Shown here one piece after another: positions 25,079 through 35,994 of a stretch of DNA of 64,000 nt. Each line of letters starts with the position of its first letter. Position 1 is the stretch's first letter. The stretch is from Actinomadura sp. 7K507. Lineage in GTDB: Bacteria > Actinomycetota > Actinomycetes > Streptosporangiales > Streptosporangiaceae. Location of the stretch: contig NZ_SMKK01000008.1 in assembly GCF_004348425.1 (NCBI RefSeq), positions 1 through 64,000 on the forward strand, in the 5' to 3' direction. The notes below the pieces were generated by a model. The model did not search any database, was not told where the DNA came from, and was given only the letters and a program-made list of their open reading frames with translations. Both the position numbers and the translations under genes were made by a program.

Positions 25079-25663
25079 GTGCTCATCGCGATCATCATCG
25101 GCTGCGAGATCGGCTTCTGGGTCGTCCTCGGGGCCGGTCTCCTGGCCCGCTACCCGCTGCGGATGCGGCGGACCGGCGCGGCGCTCCTGCTGTGCGTCCC
25201 GCTGGTCGACCTGGTCCTGCTGGCCGCCACGGCGATCGATCTGAACGGCGGCGCCACCGCCGGTACAGGCCACGGCCTGGCGGCCGCCTACATCGGCTAC
25301 TCGATCGCGTTCGGCCACAGCATGGTCCGCTGGGCGGACGAGCGCTTCGCGCACCGCTTCGCCGGGGGCCCGCCGCCCCTGGGCAAGCCCAAGTACGGCT
25401 GGGCGCGCATCCGCTACGAATGGCGCGATTTCGGCAAGGCCGCCATAGCCACCGCCATCGCCTGCGGCCTCCTCCTCGCGATGATCGTCCTCGTCGGCGA
25501 CACCGACCGCACCGAGGCCCTCTACACATGGCTCGGCCGCCTGGGCGTCGTCCTGGCGATCTGGTCCCTGTGGCCGATCACCCACACTCTCTGGCCCGCC
25601 AAGCCCAAGGAAACCGGGCCGGACGCTCCCCGGGAGCGCGCGGAGCACACCGGGCGGAACTGA
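25079..25663 (+). CDS. integral membrane protein of unknown function
   Basis: The 194-residue protein has about five membrane helices and the loop GKPKYGWARIRYEWRDFGKAAIA between helices 3 and 4, a pattern seen in uncharacterised actinobacterial membrane proteins. It starts at GTG 25079 behind GAGAAGGGAAG. It is divergent from the two-component system and followed by a perfect hairpin. No function is claimed. Confidence 0.78.
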   Translation: MLIAIIIGCEIGFWVVLGAGLLARYPLRMRRTGAALLLCVPLVDLVLLAATAIDLNGGATAGTGHGLAAAYIGYSIAFGHSMVRWADERFAHRFAGGPPPLGKPKYGWARIRYEWRDFGKAAIATAIACGLLLAMIVLVGDTDRTEALYTWLGRLGVVLAIWSLWPITHTLWPAKPKETGPDAPRERAEHTGRN

Positions 25664-25673
25664 GCGACCCATG

Positions 25674-25710
25674 CGAAGAGGCCGCGCCCCGGGGAGCTGC
25701 GGCCTCTTCG
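25674..25710. terminator. perfect 12-bp inverted repeat between convergent genes
   Basis: CGAAGAGGCCGC (25674-25685) and GCGGCCTCTTCG (25699-25710) are perfect complements around a 13-base loop. The hairpin sits 11 bases after the membrane protein stop and could end transcription from both sides, including the suf operon. Confidence 0.65.
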
Positions 25711-25719
25711 ACTGGACGG

Positions 25720-25791
25720 TTCTCCAGGCCTGAAACGTCCTGCAGGCCTGAGAGGTTCTGCTGGCCTGAGAGATTCTGCAGGCAGGGTCAG
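25720..25791. repeat. 4 x 18-bp imperfect tandem repeat at the sufT end
   Basis: Four 18-base units, such as TCCTGCAGGCCTGAGAGG, run from 25720 to 25791. The last unit overlaps the stop codon of the DUF59 gene. Unit differences are one to several bases. Confidence 0.85.
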
Positions 25792-26162
25792 ATGTTGAAG
25801 CCGAGGGCGCGGAGCTGGTCGCGGCCGTCGTCGGTGATCTTGTCGGGGCCCCACGGGGGAAGCCAGACCCAGTTGATCTTGACGTCCTTGGCCAGGCCCT
25901 CCAGCGCGCTGTGCGTCTGGTCCTCGATCACGTCGGTGAGCGGGCAGGCGGCGCTGGTGAGCGTCATGTCGAGGGTGGCGACCTCGTCGGCGAGGTTGAC
26001 GCCGTACACCAGGCCGAGATCGACGACGTTGATGCCGAGCTCGGGGTCGACGACGTCCTTGAGGGCCTCAAGGATCTCTTCCTCGGGGACGGTTCCGGTG
26101 GCTGACGCGCCGGTGTCGGGCGAGCCGGTGGCGGGCGGGCCGGTGGTGGGCGAGTCGGTCAT
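25788..26162 (-). CDS. sufT: SufT-like DUF59 (MIP18) Fe-S assembly factor
   Basis: The 124-residue protein has a Thr/Pro/Gly-rich N-terminal 25 residues, then the MIP18 fold: VVDPELGINVVDLGLVYGV, LTSAACPLTDVIEDQ with the conserved Cys, and WLPPWGPDKITDDGRDQLRALGF. SufT-type proteins help deliver or mature Fe-S clusters. The ATG at 26162 overlaps the sufU stop by four bases. It is the last gene of the suf operon, in the order seen in Streptomyces and mycobacteria. Confidence 0.9.
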   Translation of the reverse strand: MTDSPTTGPPATGSPDTGASATGTVPEEEILEALKDVVDPELGINVVDLGLVYGVNLADEVATLDMTLTSAACPLTDVIEDQTHSALEGLAKDVKINWVWLPPWGPDKITDDGRDQLRALGFNI

Positions 26163-26617
26163 GTTGCCTCTCCGAGTGCGCGGGCGGTCGCGTCCTTCCA
26201 CGCCATCCAGGCGAGCAGGGCGCATTTGATCCTGGCGGGGTACTTGGAGACCCCGGCGAAGGCGATGGCGTCCTCCAGGAGATCCTCGTCGGGCTGGACG
26301 TCCTGGCCGCGCGACTGCATCAGCGACAGGAACTCCTCCCCGACGGCCATCGCCTCCTTGACGGACTTTCCGATGATCAGATCGGCCATCACCGAGGCGC
26401 TGGCCTGGCTGATCGAGCAGCCCATGGCGTCGTAGGAGACGTCGGCGACCGCGGCGTCCTGGCCCTCGCCGTTCAGGTGGACGCGCAGCGTCACCTCGTC
26501 ACCGCAGGTCGGGTTGACGTGATGGGCCTCCCCATCGAACGGCTCCCGCAGCCCTTTGTGGAGGGGGTTGCGGTAATGGTCCAGGATGACCTCCTGGTAC
26601 ATCGCCTCCAGCTGCAT
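26159..26617 (-). CDS. sufU: SufU sulfur-relay / scaffold protein
   Basis: The 152-residue protein has YQEVILDHYRNP, then three conserved cysteines in NPTCGDE, AMGCSIS and IKCALL, with the spacing of Gram-positive SufU. These bind zinc, and the protein takes persulfide sulfur from SufS by ligand swapping, raising desulfurase activity. It lies 56 bp after sufS and overlaps the DUF59 gene. Confidence 0.95.
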   Translation of the reverse strand: MQLEAMYQEVILDHYRNPLHKGLREPFDGEAHHVNPTCGDEVTLRVHLNGEGQDAAVADVSYDAMGCSISQASASVMADLIIGKSVKEAMAVGEEFLSLMQSRGQDVQPDEDLLEDAIAFAGVSKYPARIKCALLAWMAWKDATARALGEAT

Positions 26618-26673
26618 GTCGTCCTTTCCAAGCCTTTCTCACTACAACCGGGCGCGGGCCCAGCGTTGTTCCT

Positions 26674-28754
<2,081 letters not shown>

Positions 28755-28782
28755 AATGCGTCGTAGTCCTTCGTCGTGGGGC

Positions 28783-29100
28783 CTAGTCGTCGGCGGAGAG
28801 CGACAGGTAGACGTCGCCGTCCTCGACCCTGACCTTGTAGGTGGCGACCGGCTGCGTGGCCGGCGGGTTGGTGGGCTTGCCGCTGCGCAGGTCGAAGCAG
28901 GACCCGTGCAGCCAGCACTCGATGGTGCCGTCGTAGACCTCTCCCTCGGAGAGGGAGACCTCGGCGTGCGAGCAGATGTCGTTGACGGCGTACACGTCGC
29001 CGCCGCTGCGCGCGATGGCGACGGGCGTGTCGTCGAGCTCCACGGCGATGGCCCCGTCGGCGGGGATGTCGTCCAGCGCGCACACCTTCGTGAAGGTCAT
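28783..29100 (-). CDS. Rieske-type non-heme ferredoxin of the suf operon
   Basis: The 105-residue protein carries the Rieske cluster motifs CSHAEV and CWLHGSCFD (C-x-H and C-x2-H), which bind a 2Fe-2S cluster. It resembles ferredoxin subunits of aromatic dioxygenases such as HcaC, but its place between sufD and sufC, conserved in actinobacteria, points to electron supply or cluster handling in Fe-S assembly. ATG 29100 overlaps the sufD stop by four bases. Confidence 0.92.
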   Translation of the reverse strand: MTFTKVCALDDIPADGAIAVELDDTPVAIARSGGDVYAVNDICSHAEVSLSEGEVYDGTIECWLHGSCFDLRSGKPTNPPATQPVATYKVRVEDGDVYLSLSADD

Positions 29101-30245
29101 CGCCGGGCTCCCTGGTCGAGCTCCTCCTCGATGGCCTCGGCGACCTTCTCGCGCACCTCGGCGACCTCGATGCTCTGGATCAGCTGCCCGAGGTAGCCGC
29201 GGACCACCATGCGGCGCGCCTCGTCGAAGGTGATGCCGCGCGCCTGGAGGTAGAACAGGTGCTCGTCGTCCAGCCGGCCGGACGCCGAAGCGTGCCCGGC
29301 GCCGGCGACCTCGCCGGTGAGGATCTCCAGGTTCGGCACGGAGTCGACCCGCGTCCCGTCGGTGAGGACGAGGTTGCGGTTCAGCTCGTAGGTGTCGGTG
29401 CCCTCGGCCTCCGCGCGGATGATCACGTCGCCGATCCAGACGGCGTGCGCGTCCTGGTCCTGCAGCGCGCCGCGGTAGTCGACGCGGCTGCGGCAGTGCG
29501 GGACGGCGTGGTCGACGAGGAGGCGGTGCTCCAGGTGCTGGCCGCCGTCGGCGAAGTACACCCCGTACAGTTCGGCGTCGCCGCCGGGCCCGTCGTAGGA
29601 GACCGACGGGGAGATCCGCACGACGTCGCCGCCGAGCGAGATGTTGTGCGAGACGAACCGGGCGTCGCGGCCCAGCCGGGCGTGCTGGTGCGAGACGTGG
29701 ACGCTGCCGTCCGCCCAGTCCTGCAGGCTGATCACCGAGAGGCGGGCGCCGTCGCCGACGACGAACTCGACGTTGTCGGCGTAGACGGCCGGGCCGCGGT
29801 GCGCGAGCACGACGGTGGCCTCGGCGAACGGCTCGACCACGACCGTGGTGTGGCCGTAGGCGGCGCCGGACGCGTCCTCGCCGCGCACCCGCAGGACGGT
29901 CGGCGCGGACGCGACGGCCTCCTTCGGGACGGTCAGGACGGTGGCGTGCGTGAAGGAGCTCCACGCCTGCGCGCTGACCCGGTCGGCCGGCACGTAGGCC
30001 TTGCCGAGCCGGGGATCGTCGCGGCCGACGGTCTCGGCCGTCACCTCCGGCGCCGCCTCCACCTCGACCAGGACCTTGCCGTGGGCCTCGGCGGTGCCGT
30101 TGTGCAGGCCGCGGAGGCGGCGCAGCGGCGTGAACCGCCACTCCTCCTCGCGGCCCGTCGGCACCTCGAAGTCGCCGAGGTCGTAAGAGGCCCTGTCGTG
30201 CAGCGTCGAGAGAGGCCGCTGATCGGGCTGGGTGTCGAGCCCCAT
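29097..30245 (-). CDS. sufD: SufD scaffold subunit
   Basis: The 382-residue protein has the SufBD beta-helix core, with GREEEWRFTPLRRL near the N-terminus, ISLGGDVVRISPSVSYDG, YRGALQDQDAHAVWIGD and the conserved ending EARRMVVRGYLGQLIQSI. It forms the SufB-SufC2-SufD assembly complex. A TTG codon at 30248 is also open, but ATG 30245, which shares one base with the sufB stop (TGATG), is the likely start. Confidence 0.94.
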   Translation of the reverse strand: MGLDTQPDQRPLSTLHDRASYDLGDFEVPTGREEEWRFTPLRRLRGLHNGTAEAHGKVLVEVEAAPEVTAETVGRDDPRLGKAYVPADRVSAQAWSSFTHATVLTVPKEAVASAPTVLRVRGEDASGAAYGHTTVVVEPFAEATVVLAHRGPAVYADNVEFVVGDGARLSVISLQDWADGSVHVSHQHARLGRDARFVSHNISLGGDVVRISPSVSYDGPGGDAELYGVYFADGGQHLEHRLLVDHAVPHCRSRVDYRGALQDQDAHAVWIGDVIIRAEAEGTDTYELNRNLVLTDGTRVDSVPNLEILTGEVAGAGHASASGRLDDEHLFYLQARGITFDEARRMVVRGYLGQLIQSIEVAEVREKVAEAIEEELDQGARR

Positions 30246-31657
30246 CAACCCACGGCTCCTTCCATCTGCAGCTCGATGAGCCGGTTCAGCTCAAGGGCGT
30301 ACTCCATCGGGAGCTCGCGCGCGATGGGCTCGACGAACCCGCGCACGATCATCGCCATGGCCTCGTCCTCGGTGAGGCCGCGGCTCATCAGGTAGAACAG
30401 CTGCTGCTCCGACACCTTGGAGACGGTGGCCTCGTGGCCCATCTCCACGTCGTCCTCGCGGACGTCGACATAGGGGTAGGTGTCGGACCGGCTGATCTGG
30501 TCGACCAGCAGCGCGTCGCACTTGACGGTGGACTTGCTGCGCTCGGCGCCCTCCTGCACCTGCACCAGCCCCCGGTAGGACGTGCGGCCGCCGCCGCGCG
30601 CCACCGACTTGGAGATGATGCTGCTGGAGGTGTTCGGCGCGGCGTGCACCATCTTGGCGCCGGCGTCCTGGTGCTGGCCCTCGCCGGAGAACGCGATCGA
30701 CAGGGTCTCGCCCTTGGCGTGCTCGCCGAGCAGGTAGACCGCCGGGTACTTCATGGTGACCTTGGAGCCGATGTTGCCGTCGACCCACTCCATGGTGGCG
30801 CCCTCGTAGGCGACGGCGCGCTTGGTCACCAGGTTGTAGACGTTGTTCGACCAGTTCTGGATCGTCGTGTAGCGGACGCGGGCGTCCTTCTTCACGACGA
30901 TCTCCACGACGGCGGAGTGCAGCGAGTCCGACTTGTAGATCGGCGCGGTACAGCCCTCGACGTAGTGGACGTAGGAGCCCTCGTCCGCGATGATCAGCGT
31001 CCGCTCGAACTGGCCCATGTTCTCGGTGTTGATCCGGAAGTAGGCCTGGAGCGGGATCTCGACGTGCACGCCCGGCGGCACGTAGATGAACGAGCCGCCC
31101 GACCACACGGAGGTGTTGAGCGCGGCGAACTTGTTGTCGCCGACCGGGATCACCGACGCGAAGTACTCCTGGAACAGCTCCGGGTGCTCGCGCAGGCCGG
31201 TGTCGGTGTCGACGAAGATGACGCCCTTCTCCTCAAGGTCCTCGCGGATCTTGTGGTAGACGACCTCCGACTCGTACTGCGCGGCGACGCCGGCGACGAG
31301 GCGCTGCTTCTCCGCCTCCGGGATGCCGAGCTTGTCGTAGGTGTTCTTGATGTCCTCGGGCAGCTCCTCCCAGGACGTGGCCTGCTGCTCGGTGGAGCGC
31401 ACGAAGTACTTGATGTTCTCGAAGTCGATGGTCGACAGGTCGGAACCCCAGGTGGGCATCGGCTTCTTGTCGAACAGCCGCAGCCCCTTGAGACGCAGGT
31501 CGAGCATCCAGTCGGGCTCGTCCTTCTTGCCTGAGATGTCGCGGACGACTTCCTCGTTCAGGCCGCGCCGCGCCGAGGCTCCGGCCTCGTCGGAGTCGGC
31601 CCAGCCGAACTTGTACCTGTCAAGCCCTTCAAGCTCAGGGTGGGCTGCAGTAGTCAT
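30245..31657 (-). CDS. sufB: SufB scaffold subunit, without intein
   Basis: The 470-residue protein has the family blocks [38 protein letters not shown] with the cluster-related Cys, [16 protein letters not shown] and [14 protein letters not shown]. It is the main scaffold on which Fe-S clusters are built. The mycobacterial homologue is interrupted by an intein; this one is continuous. It overlaps sufR by four bases (ATGA at 31654-31657) and is the first structural gene of the operon. Confidence 0.96.
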   Translation of the reverse strand: MTTAAHPELEGLDRYKFGWADSDEAGASARRGLNEEVVRDISGKKDEPDWMLDLRLKGLRLFDKKPMPTWGSDLSTIDFENIKYFVRSTEQQATSWEELPEDIKNTYDKLGIPEAEKQRLVAGVAAQYESEVVYHKIREDLEEKGVIFVDTDTGLREHPELFQEYFASVIPVGDNKFAALNTSVWSGGSFIYVPPGVHVEIPLQAYFRINTENMGQFERTLIIADEGSYVHYVEGCTAPIYKSDSLHSAVVEIVVKKDARVRYTTIQNWSNNVYNLVTKRAVAYEGATMEWVDGNIGSKVTMKYPAVYLLGEHAKGETLSIAFSGEGQHQDAGAKMVHAAPNTSSSIISKSVARGGGRTSYRGLVQVQEGAERSKSTVKCDALLVDQISRSDTYPYVDVREDDVEMGHEATVSKVSEQQLFYLMSRGLTEDEAMAMIVRGFVEPIARELPMEYALELNRLIELQMEGAVG

Positions 31658-32541
31658 AGGGAGGTCCCTCCGGACTCCTCGTCACTTATGGGTGCTCGTT
31701 CGGGGGACCGCTCCCCCGCGTCCCCTCCAGGGGTGACGCTCGCGGCGGGACCTTTCGCCTCACCCGTTCCGCCCGTCCCGGCCAGGGACCGGGAGCTGAC
31801 GTGGGTGGTGCAGATCCCGTCGCCGTGCGCGATCGTGGCCAGCCGCTGGACGGGTGTGCCCAGCAGCCGACTGAACGCCTCGGTCTCGGCCTCGCACAGC
31901 TGCGGGAACTCCGCGGCGACGTGCGCGACCGGGCAGTGGTGCTGGCACAGCTGCTCGCCGCCGCCCGGCTGGGGCGCCTTGGCCGCGGCGGCCGCGTACC
32001 CGTCGCCCGACAGCGCCTCGGCGAGCGTGCGGACCCGCTGCTGGGGCGATGCGCCCTGCACGACGGGCCGGTAGCGCCGCTCCAGGTCGGCGATCTGCCG
32101 CCGGGCGAACTCGGCGACCGCGTGGTCGCCGGCCGTCTCGGCGAGGAACCGCAGTGCGCTGGTCGCCAGGTCGTCGTAGGCGTGCACGAAGGCGCTGCGC
32201 CCGGCGTCGGTGATGGCGAACCACTTGGCGGGACGCCCCCGGCCGCGCCGGGCCTGCGTCGCCCGCGCCTTGCGGACCTCGATCATGCCCTCGGCCAGCA
32301 GGGCGTCCAGGTGCCGGCGGATCGCGGCCGGCGTGAGGCCGACGCGCTCCCCCAGCGTGGACGCCGTGACGGGGCCGTGCTCGAGGATCAGCCGGGCCAC
32401 CCGCGCGCGCGTGTCGCGCTCGGTGCCGACTCCGGCCCCGAGTGATCCGCCCACACCGGCGTGACCAGGCGAGGACGGCATACCGGAAGGCCGCGCGGCG
32501 GCGGCCCGGGCATGCGTCTGATCCTCGCTCACGTATTTCAC
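31654..32541 (-). CDS. sufR: SufR Fe-S-sensing repressor
   Basis: A winged-helix domain ([35 protein letters not shown], in parts) is followed by a dimerisation region and the cysteines CQHHC, QLCEAE and GICTTH. In SufR proteins such cysteines bind a cluster, and the holo form represses the suf operon. The C-terminal 40 residues are Gly/Ser-rich. The open frame reaches GTG 32601; I choose GTG 32541 (MKYVSEDQ), but GTG 32532 is also possible and no Shine-Dalgarno settles it. It is first in the suf operon, as in mycobacteria. Confidence 0.88.
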   Translation of the reverse strand: MKYVSEDQTHARAAAARPSGMPSSPGHAGVGGSLGAGVGTERDTRARVARLILEHGPVTASTLGERVGLTPAAIRRHLDALLAEGMIEVRKARATQARRGRGRPAKWFAITDAGRSAFVHAYDDLATSALRFLAETAGDHAVAEFARRQIADLERRYRPVVQGASPQQRVRTLAEALSGDGYAAAAAKAPQPGGGEQLCQHHCPVAHVAAEFPQLCEAETEAFSRLLGTPVQRLATIAHGDGICTTHVSSRSLAGTGGTGEAKGPAASVTPGGDAGERSPERAPISDEESGGTSL

Positions 32542-32601
32542 AACATCAGTGTGCCGTAATTCCTTCCTTCGAAACACCGGATTCCCGATGTCGTAGCTCA
32601 C

Positions 32602-32620
32602 GCAGGTAAGCCTTACCTAA
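32602..32620. promoter_or_regulatory. DtxR/IdeR-like iron box ahead of sufR
   Basis: The 19-mer GCAGGTAAGCCTTACCTAA holds a perfect 15-bp palindrome, AGGTAAGCCTTACCT (32604-32618). It is close to the DtxR/IdeR consensus TTAGGTTAGSCTAACCTAA. It lies 60-80 bases upstream of the chosen sufR start, where the operon promoter should be. Iron control of suf in addition to SufR is inferred. Confidence 0.6.
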
Positions 32621-32643
32621 CCTGGGCTTTCTCGCCCGGTGCG

Positions 32644-33579
32644 CTATCCCCGTGCCCCCGTCCGCGCGCCCGTCCGGGCACCCGCTCCGCGCGGCAGGAC
32701 CAGTACGGGGCACGGCGCGGCCCGGACGATCTTGCCGGAGCTCTCCCCGAGGAAGACCTTACGCAGCGGCCCGTGATGGCCGGACTGGCAGACCAGCACC
32801 TCGCCCGGGAGCATACCGACAGTGCCGAGGGCCTTGGCGACGCCGGTCCCGACCGCCGTCAGCCGCTCCACCGGCGGCCCGCCGCCGACGAGCCCCGCGG
32901 CGTGGCGGAGGTCCTCGTCGGCCTGGGCCACCTGGCGTTCCAGCACGCCGCCCGCGGTGGCGAACTTCGCCGCGAGCCCGGACGGCCTCAGCACCAGCGT
33001 GACCAGGCGCATCGGCGTGCCCAGCCATCCGGCGAACCCGGCGGCCGCGCGCAGCGGCTCGTCGGCGTCACGGCGCCGCCAGTACGCGACGGTCATCCGC
33101 TCCAGTTCGTCCGGCGCGCCGGCGGCGAAGCCGCGCGGGGCGAGCAGGACCGGGACCGGCGAGCCGTGCAGGAGCTGGTCGGCGGTGCTGCCGATGGCGA
33201 CGCGGCCGCGCCGCCCGCGCGGCGCCGACCCGATCACGACGAGCGCCGCGCCGACGTCCCCGGCGACCTCGATGAGCCCGCGTCCACTGCCCCGGTGCGC
33301 GTGGGCGCGCACGGCGACGCCCTGCTCCGGGACCCCCAGCTCGCCGAGCCGCGCCCTGGCCCGCGCGAGGGCCTCGTCCGACTGCCCCTTGAGAAAGGCG
33401 ACCCATTCGGCGTCCACCTTGCCGGGGCCGCGCACGGGCCAGGGGGACGGATGGACGTGCGCCACGGTCAGCGGCGCGCCCGCCGCCTCCGCGGCCAGCG
33501 CGGCCAGGGCGAGGGCGTCCTCGCCGCGTTCGTCGGGCGAGTACCCGGCCAGGACCCGCGGGACGCCCTTCCCGCTCAT
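32644..33579 (-). CDS. universal stress protein with two UspA domains
   Basis: The 311-residue protein has two UspA-like halves. The first ends VVIGSAPRGRRGRVAIGSTADQLLHGSPVPVLL (G-x2-G-x9-GS type ATP-binding motif, read in parts), and the second ends VCQSGHHGPLRKVFLGESSGKIVRAAPCPVLVLP. It probably binds ATP and takes part in stress or hypoxia responses. ATG 33579 overlaps the stop of the permease gene, so it is the last gene of the arginine deiminase operon. Confidence 0.87.
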   Translation of the reverse strand: MSGKGVPRVLAGYSPDERGEDALALAALAAEAAGAPLTVAHVHPSPWPVRGPGKVDAEWVAFLKGQSDEALARARARLGELGVPEQGVAVRAHAHRGSGRGLIEVAGDVGAALVVIGSAPRGRRGRVAIGSTADQLLHGSPVPVLLAPRGFAAGAPDELERMTVAYWRRRDADEPLRAAAGFAGWLGTPMRLVTLVLRPSGLAAKFATAGGVLERQVAQADEDLRHAAGLVGGGPPVERLTAVGTGVAKALGTVGMLPGEVLVCQSGHHGPLRKVFLGESSGKIVRAAPCPVLVLPRGAGARTGARTGARG

Positions 33580-35036
33580 GGCGGCCTCCCTCCCCCAGAG
33601 CCGGACGCCAGGCGCGAACGGCGGCGCCCGTAGAGGAAGTACGCCGCCAGCCCGACGAGGATCCACAGCAGGAACACCGTCCAGGTCGCGCCGCCGAGCC
33701 CGACCATCAGGTACACGCACAGCGCGACGCCGAGCAGCGGCGTCACCGGGAAGAACGGGGCACGGAAGCTGCGCGGCAGGTCCGGCCGGGTGCGGCGCAG
33801 GACGATGACGCCGACGCTGACCAGCGCGAAAGCGAACAGCGTCCCGATGCTCGTGGCGTCCACCAGCCGGCCGAGCGGGATCACCGCGGCGAGGATCCCG
33901 ATGAACAGCGCGACGATGACCGTGTTGGCGACCGGCACCCGGCGTCCCGGGCTCACCTTCTGGAAGACCCGCGGGACCAGCCCGTCCCGCGACATCGCGA
34001 ACAGGATGCGGGTCTGCCCGTACATGACGGTGAGCACGACGCTGGTGATGGCGATCACCGCGCCGAGCGACAGGATCATCGACGGCCAGGTCCGCCCGGT
34101 GGCGGCGTCCAGCACGTGCGCCAGCGACGCCTCGGTGCCGCTCAGCTCGAACTGCTCCCAGTGCATCGCGGCGACCGCGGCCAGGGCGACCAGCACGTAG
34201 ACGACCGTCACGATGACCAGCGAGAAGACGATCGCGAGCGGCAGGTCGCGGCGCGGGTTCCTGGCCTCCTCGCCGGCCGTGGAGGCGGCGTCGAAGCCGA
34301 TGTAGGAGAAGAAGACCTTGGATCCCGCCGCGCTGAGCCCGGCCCAGCCCATCGGCGCGAACGAGCCGAGGTTCCGCGACCGGAACGCGGTGAACGCGAC
34401 CGCGCAGAAGAACAGCAGGACGCCGATCTTCAGGAACACCATGACCGTGTTGGCGGCGGCGCTCTCGGACGCGCCGCGCAGCAGCAGGAGCGTCGCGAAC
34501 GCGACCACGATCACGGCCGGGATGTTCACGATCCCCCCTTCGCCGGGCGGGCTGCTGATCTCGTCCGGGATCGTGAAGCCGAACGCGGCGTCGAAAAACG
34601 CGTTCAGGTAGGAGCCCCAGCCGACCGCGACGGCCGACACCGACACGGCGTACTCCAGCAGCAGGCACCAGCCGCAGACCCACGCGACAAGCTCGCCGAG
34701 CGTCGCGTAGGCGTAGGAGTACGAGGAGCCGGACACGGGGATCGTCCCGGCCAGCTCCGCGTACGACAGGGCCGAGAACAGCGCGGTCACGGCGGCCAGC
34801 ACGAACGACAGCACGACCGCCGGGCCGGCCAGCGGCACCGCCTCGCCGAGCACCACGAAGATGCCGGTGCCGAGGGTGGCGCCGACGCTGAGGAAGGTGA
34901 GCTGCAGCAGGCTCATCGACCGCTTCAGCTCGCCGCCCTCGCCCGCCCCGCTCTCGCCGACGATCCGGTCGACCGGCTTGGTCCGCAGCAGGCTGCGCGC
35001 GAAGGAGGCGGAGGTCCCGGAGGCCCCGGCGGTCAC
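33576..35036 (-). CDS. APC family amino acid permease
   Basis: The 486-residue protein has about twelve membrane helices. LSVGATLGTGIFVVLGEAV is the helix 1 motif of the APC superfamily, and FFSYIGFDAASTAGEEARNPRRDLP the helix 6 motif of the cationic amino acid transporter (YhdG/CAT) group. Between arcC and a stress protein, it probably imports arginine or exchanges it for ornithine; this is inferred from context. GTG 35036 overlaps the arcC stop by four bases; the longer open frame upstream is an arcC shadow. Confidence 0.87.
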   Translation of the reverse strand: MTAGASGTSASFARSLLRTKPVDRIVGESGAGEGGELKRSMSLLQLTFLSVGATLGTGIFVVLGEAVPLAGPAVVLSFVLAAVTALFSALSYAELAGTIPVSGSSYSYAYATLGELVAWVCGWCLLLEYAVSVSAVAVGWGSYLNAFFDAAFGFTIPDEISSPPGEGGIVNIPAVIVVAFATLLLLRGASESAAANTVMVFLKIGVLLFFCAVAFTAFRSRNLGSFAPMGWAGLSAAGSKVFFSYIGFDAASTAGEEARNPRRDLPLAIVFSLVIVTVVYVLVALAAVAAMHWEQFELSGTEASLAHVLDAATGRTWPSMILSLGAVIAITSVVLTVMYGQTRILFAMSRDGLVPRVFQKVSPGRRVPVANTVIVALFIGILAAVIPLGRLVDATSIGTLFAFALVSVGVIVLRRTRPDLPRSFRAPFFPVTPLLGVALCVYLMVGLGGATWTVFLLWILVGLAAYFLYGRRRSRLASGSGGGRPP

Positions 35037-35968
35037 AACGTGCTCGCCAGCGGCCACGTCGCGTTGGGGGTCACGATCGTTCCGGCCGTCCCCGCGAGGA
35101 TCTCCACGCACTGGTCGAGGAGCCCGATCGCGGCCATGTCGCCCGTCCGCTCGACGAAGCTCGCGGCGGCCTCGGCCTTGGGGCCCATCGACCCGGCGGG
35201 GAAGTCCTCGTCCCGCAGCTCGTGCGGGGTCGTGTGGGTGATGGCCTCCTGCTCCGGGGTGCCGAAGTTCCGCATCACGTGCGGCACGTCGGTCAGGATC
35301 AGCAGCGCGTCCGCGTCCATGCTCTCGGCCAGGACGGACGCGGTGAGGTCCTTGTCGATCACCGCCTCGACGCCCTCCAGCCGCCCGACGTCGTTGCGGA
35401 ACACCGGGATGCCGCCGCCGCCCGCGCAGACCACGACCGTCCCGAGCCGCACCAGCTCCCTGATCAGCCGGGTCTCGATCACCCGCTGCGGCCGCGGGGA
35501 CGGGACCACGCGGCGCCACAGCTCCCCGTCCTGCCGGACCGTCCACCCGTACTCGGCCGCGAGCTTGTCGGCCTCGTCCCGCTCGTACACCTGCCCGACG
35601 AACTTGGACGGGTCGCCGAACGCCGGGTCCACCGCCGACACCAGCGTCTGGTTGATCATCGCCATCACCTGGCGGCCGGGCAGCGCGTTCTGCAGCGCCT
35701 GCAGCATCCAGTAGCCGATCATGCCCTGGGTCTCGGCGCCGATCGTGTCCAGCGGGTACGGCCGGGTCAGGTTCGGGTCGTTGACGCTCTCCAGCGACAG
35801 GACCCCGACCTGCGGCCCGTTCCCGTGCGTGATGATCAGCTCGTGCTTCTCGGCGAGCGGCGCCAGCGACCGCACGGCCCGGACGACGTTCTCGCGCTGC
35901 GGCCCGGCGTCGGGGATCTCACCCCGCCTGACCAGCGCGTTTCCTCCAAGCGCTACGACAACGCGCAC
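35033..35968 (-). CDS. arcC: carbamate kinase
   Basis: The 311-residue protein matches carbamate kinase along its length: VVALGGNALVRRG, THGNGPQVG, VVVCAGGGGIPV, EAVIDKDLTASVLA and FPAGSMGPKAEAAASFV. It makes ATP from carbamoyl phosphate and ADP, the final step of the arginine deiminase pathway. GGAGGAA precedes GTG 35968. It follows arcA by 26 bp. The middle enzyme, ornithine carbamoyltransferase (arcB), is not in the operon. Confidence 0.95.
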   Translation of the reverse strand: MRVVVALGGNALVRRGEIPDAGPQRENVVRAVRSLAPLAEKHELIITHGNGPQVGVLSLESVNDPNLTRPYPLDTIGAETQGMIGYWMLQALQNALPGRQVMAMINQTLVSAVDPAFGDPSKFVGQVYERDEADKLAAEYGWTVRQDGELWRRVVPSPRPQRVIETRLIRELVRLGTVVVCAGGGGIPVFRNDVGRLEGVEAVIDKDLTASVLAESMDADALLILTDVPHVMRNFGTPEQEAITHTTPHELRDEDFPAGSMGPKAEAAASFVERTGDMAAIGLLDQCVEILAGTAGTIVTPNATWPLASTL

Positions 35969-35994
35969 GTTTCCTCCCCCAAGGACCGCGGCGG

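Noticed and set aside
25738-25791. CTGAGA text resembling a TPP riboswitch
   Set aside because: It is part of the 18-bp tandem repeat; the other conserved parts of the aptamer are absent.
30245-31657. Possible intein in SufB, as in mycobacteria
   Set aside because: The SufB sequence is continuous and of normal length, with no intein motifs.
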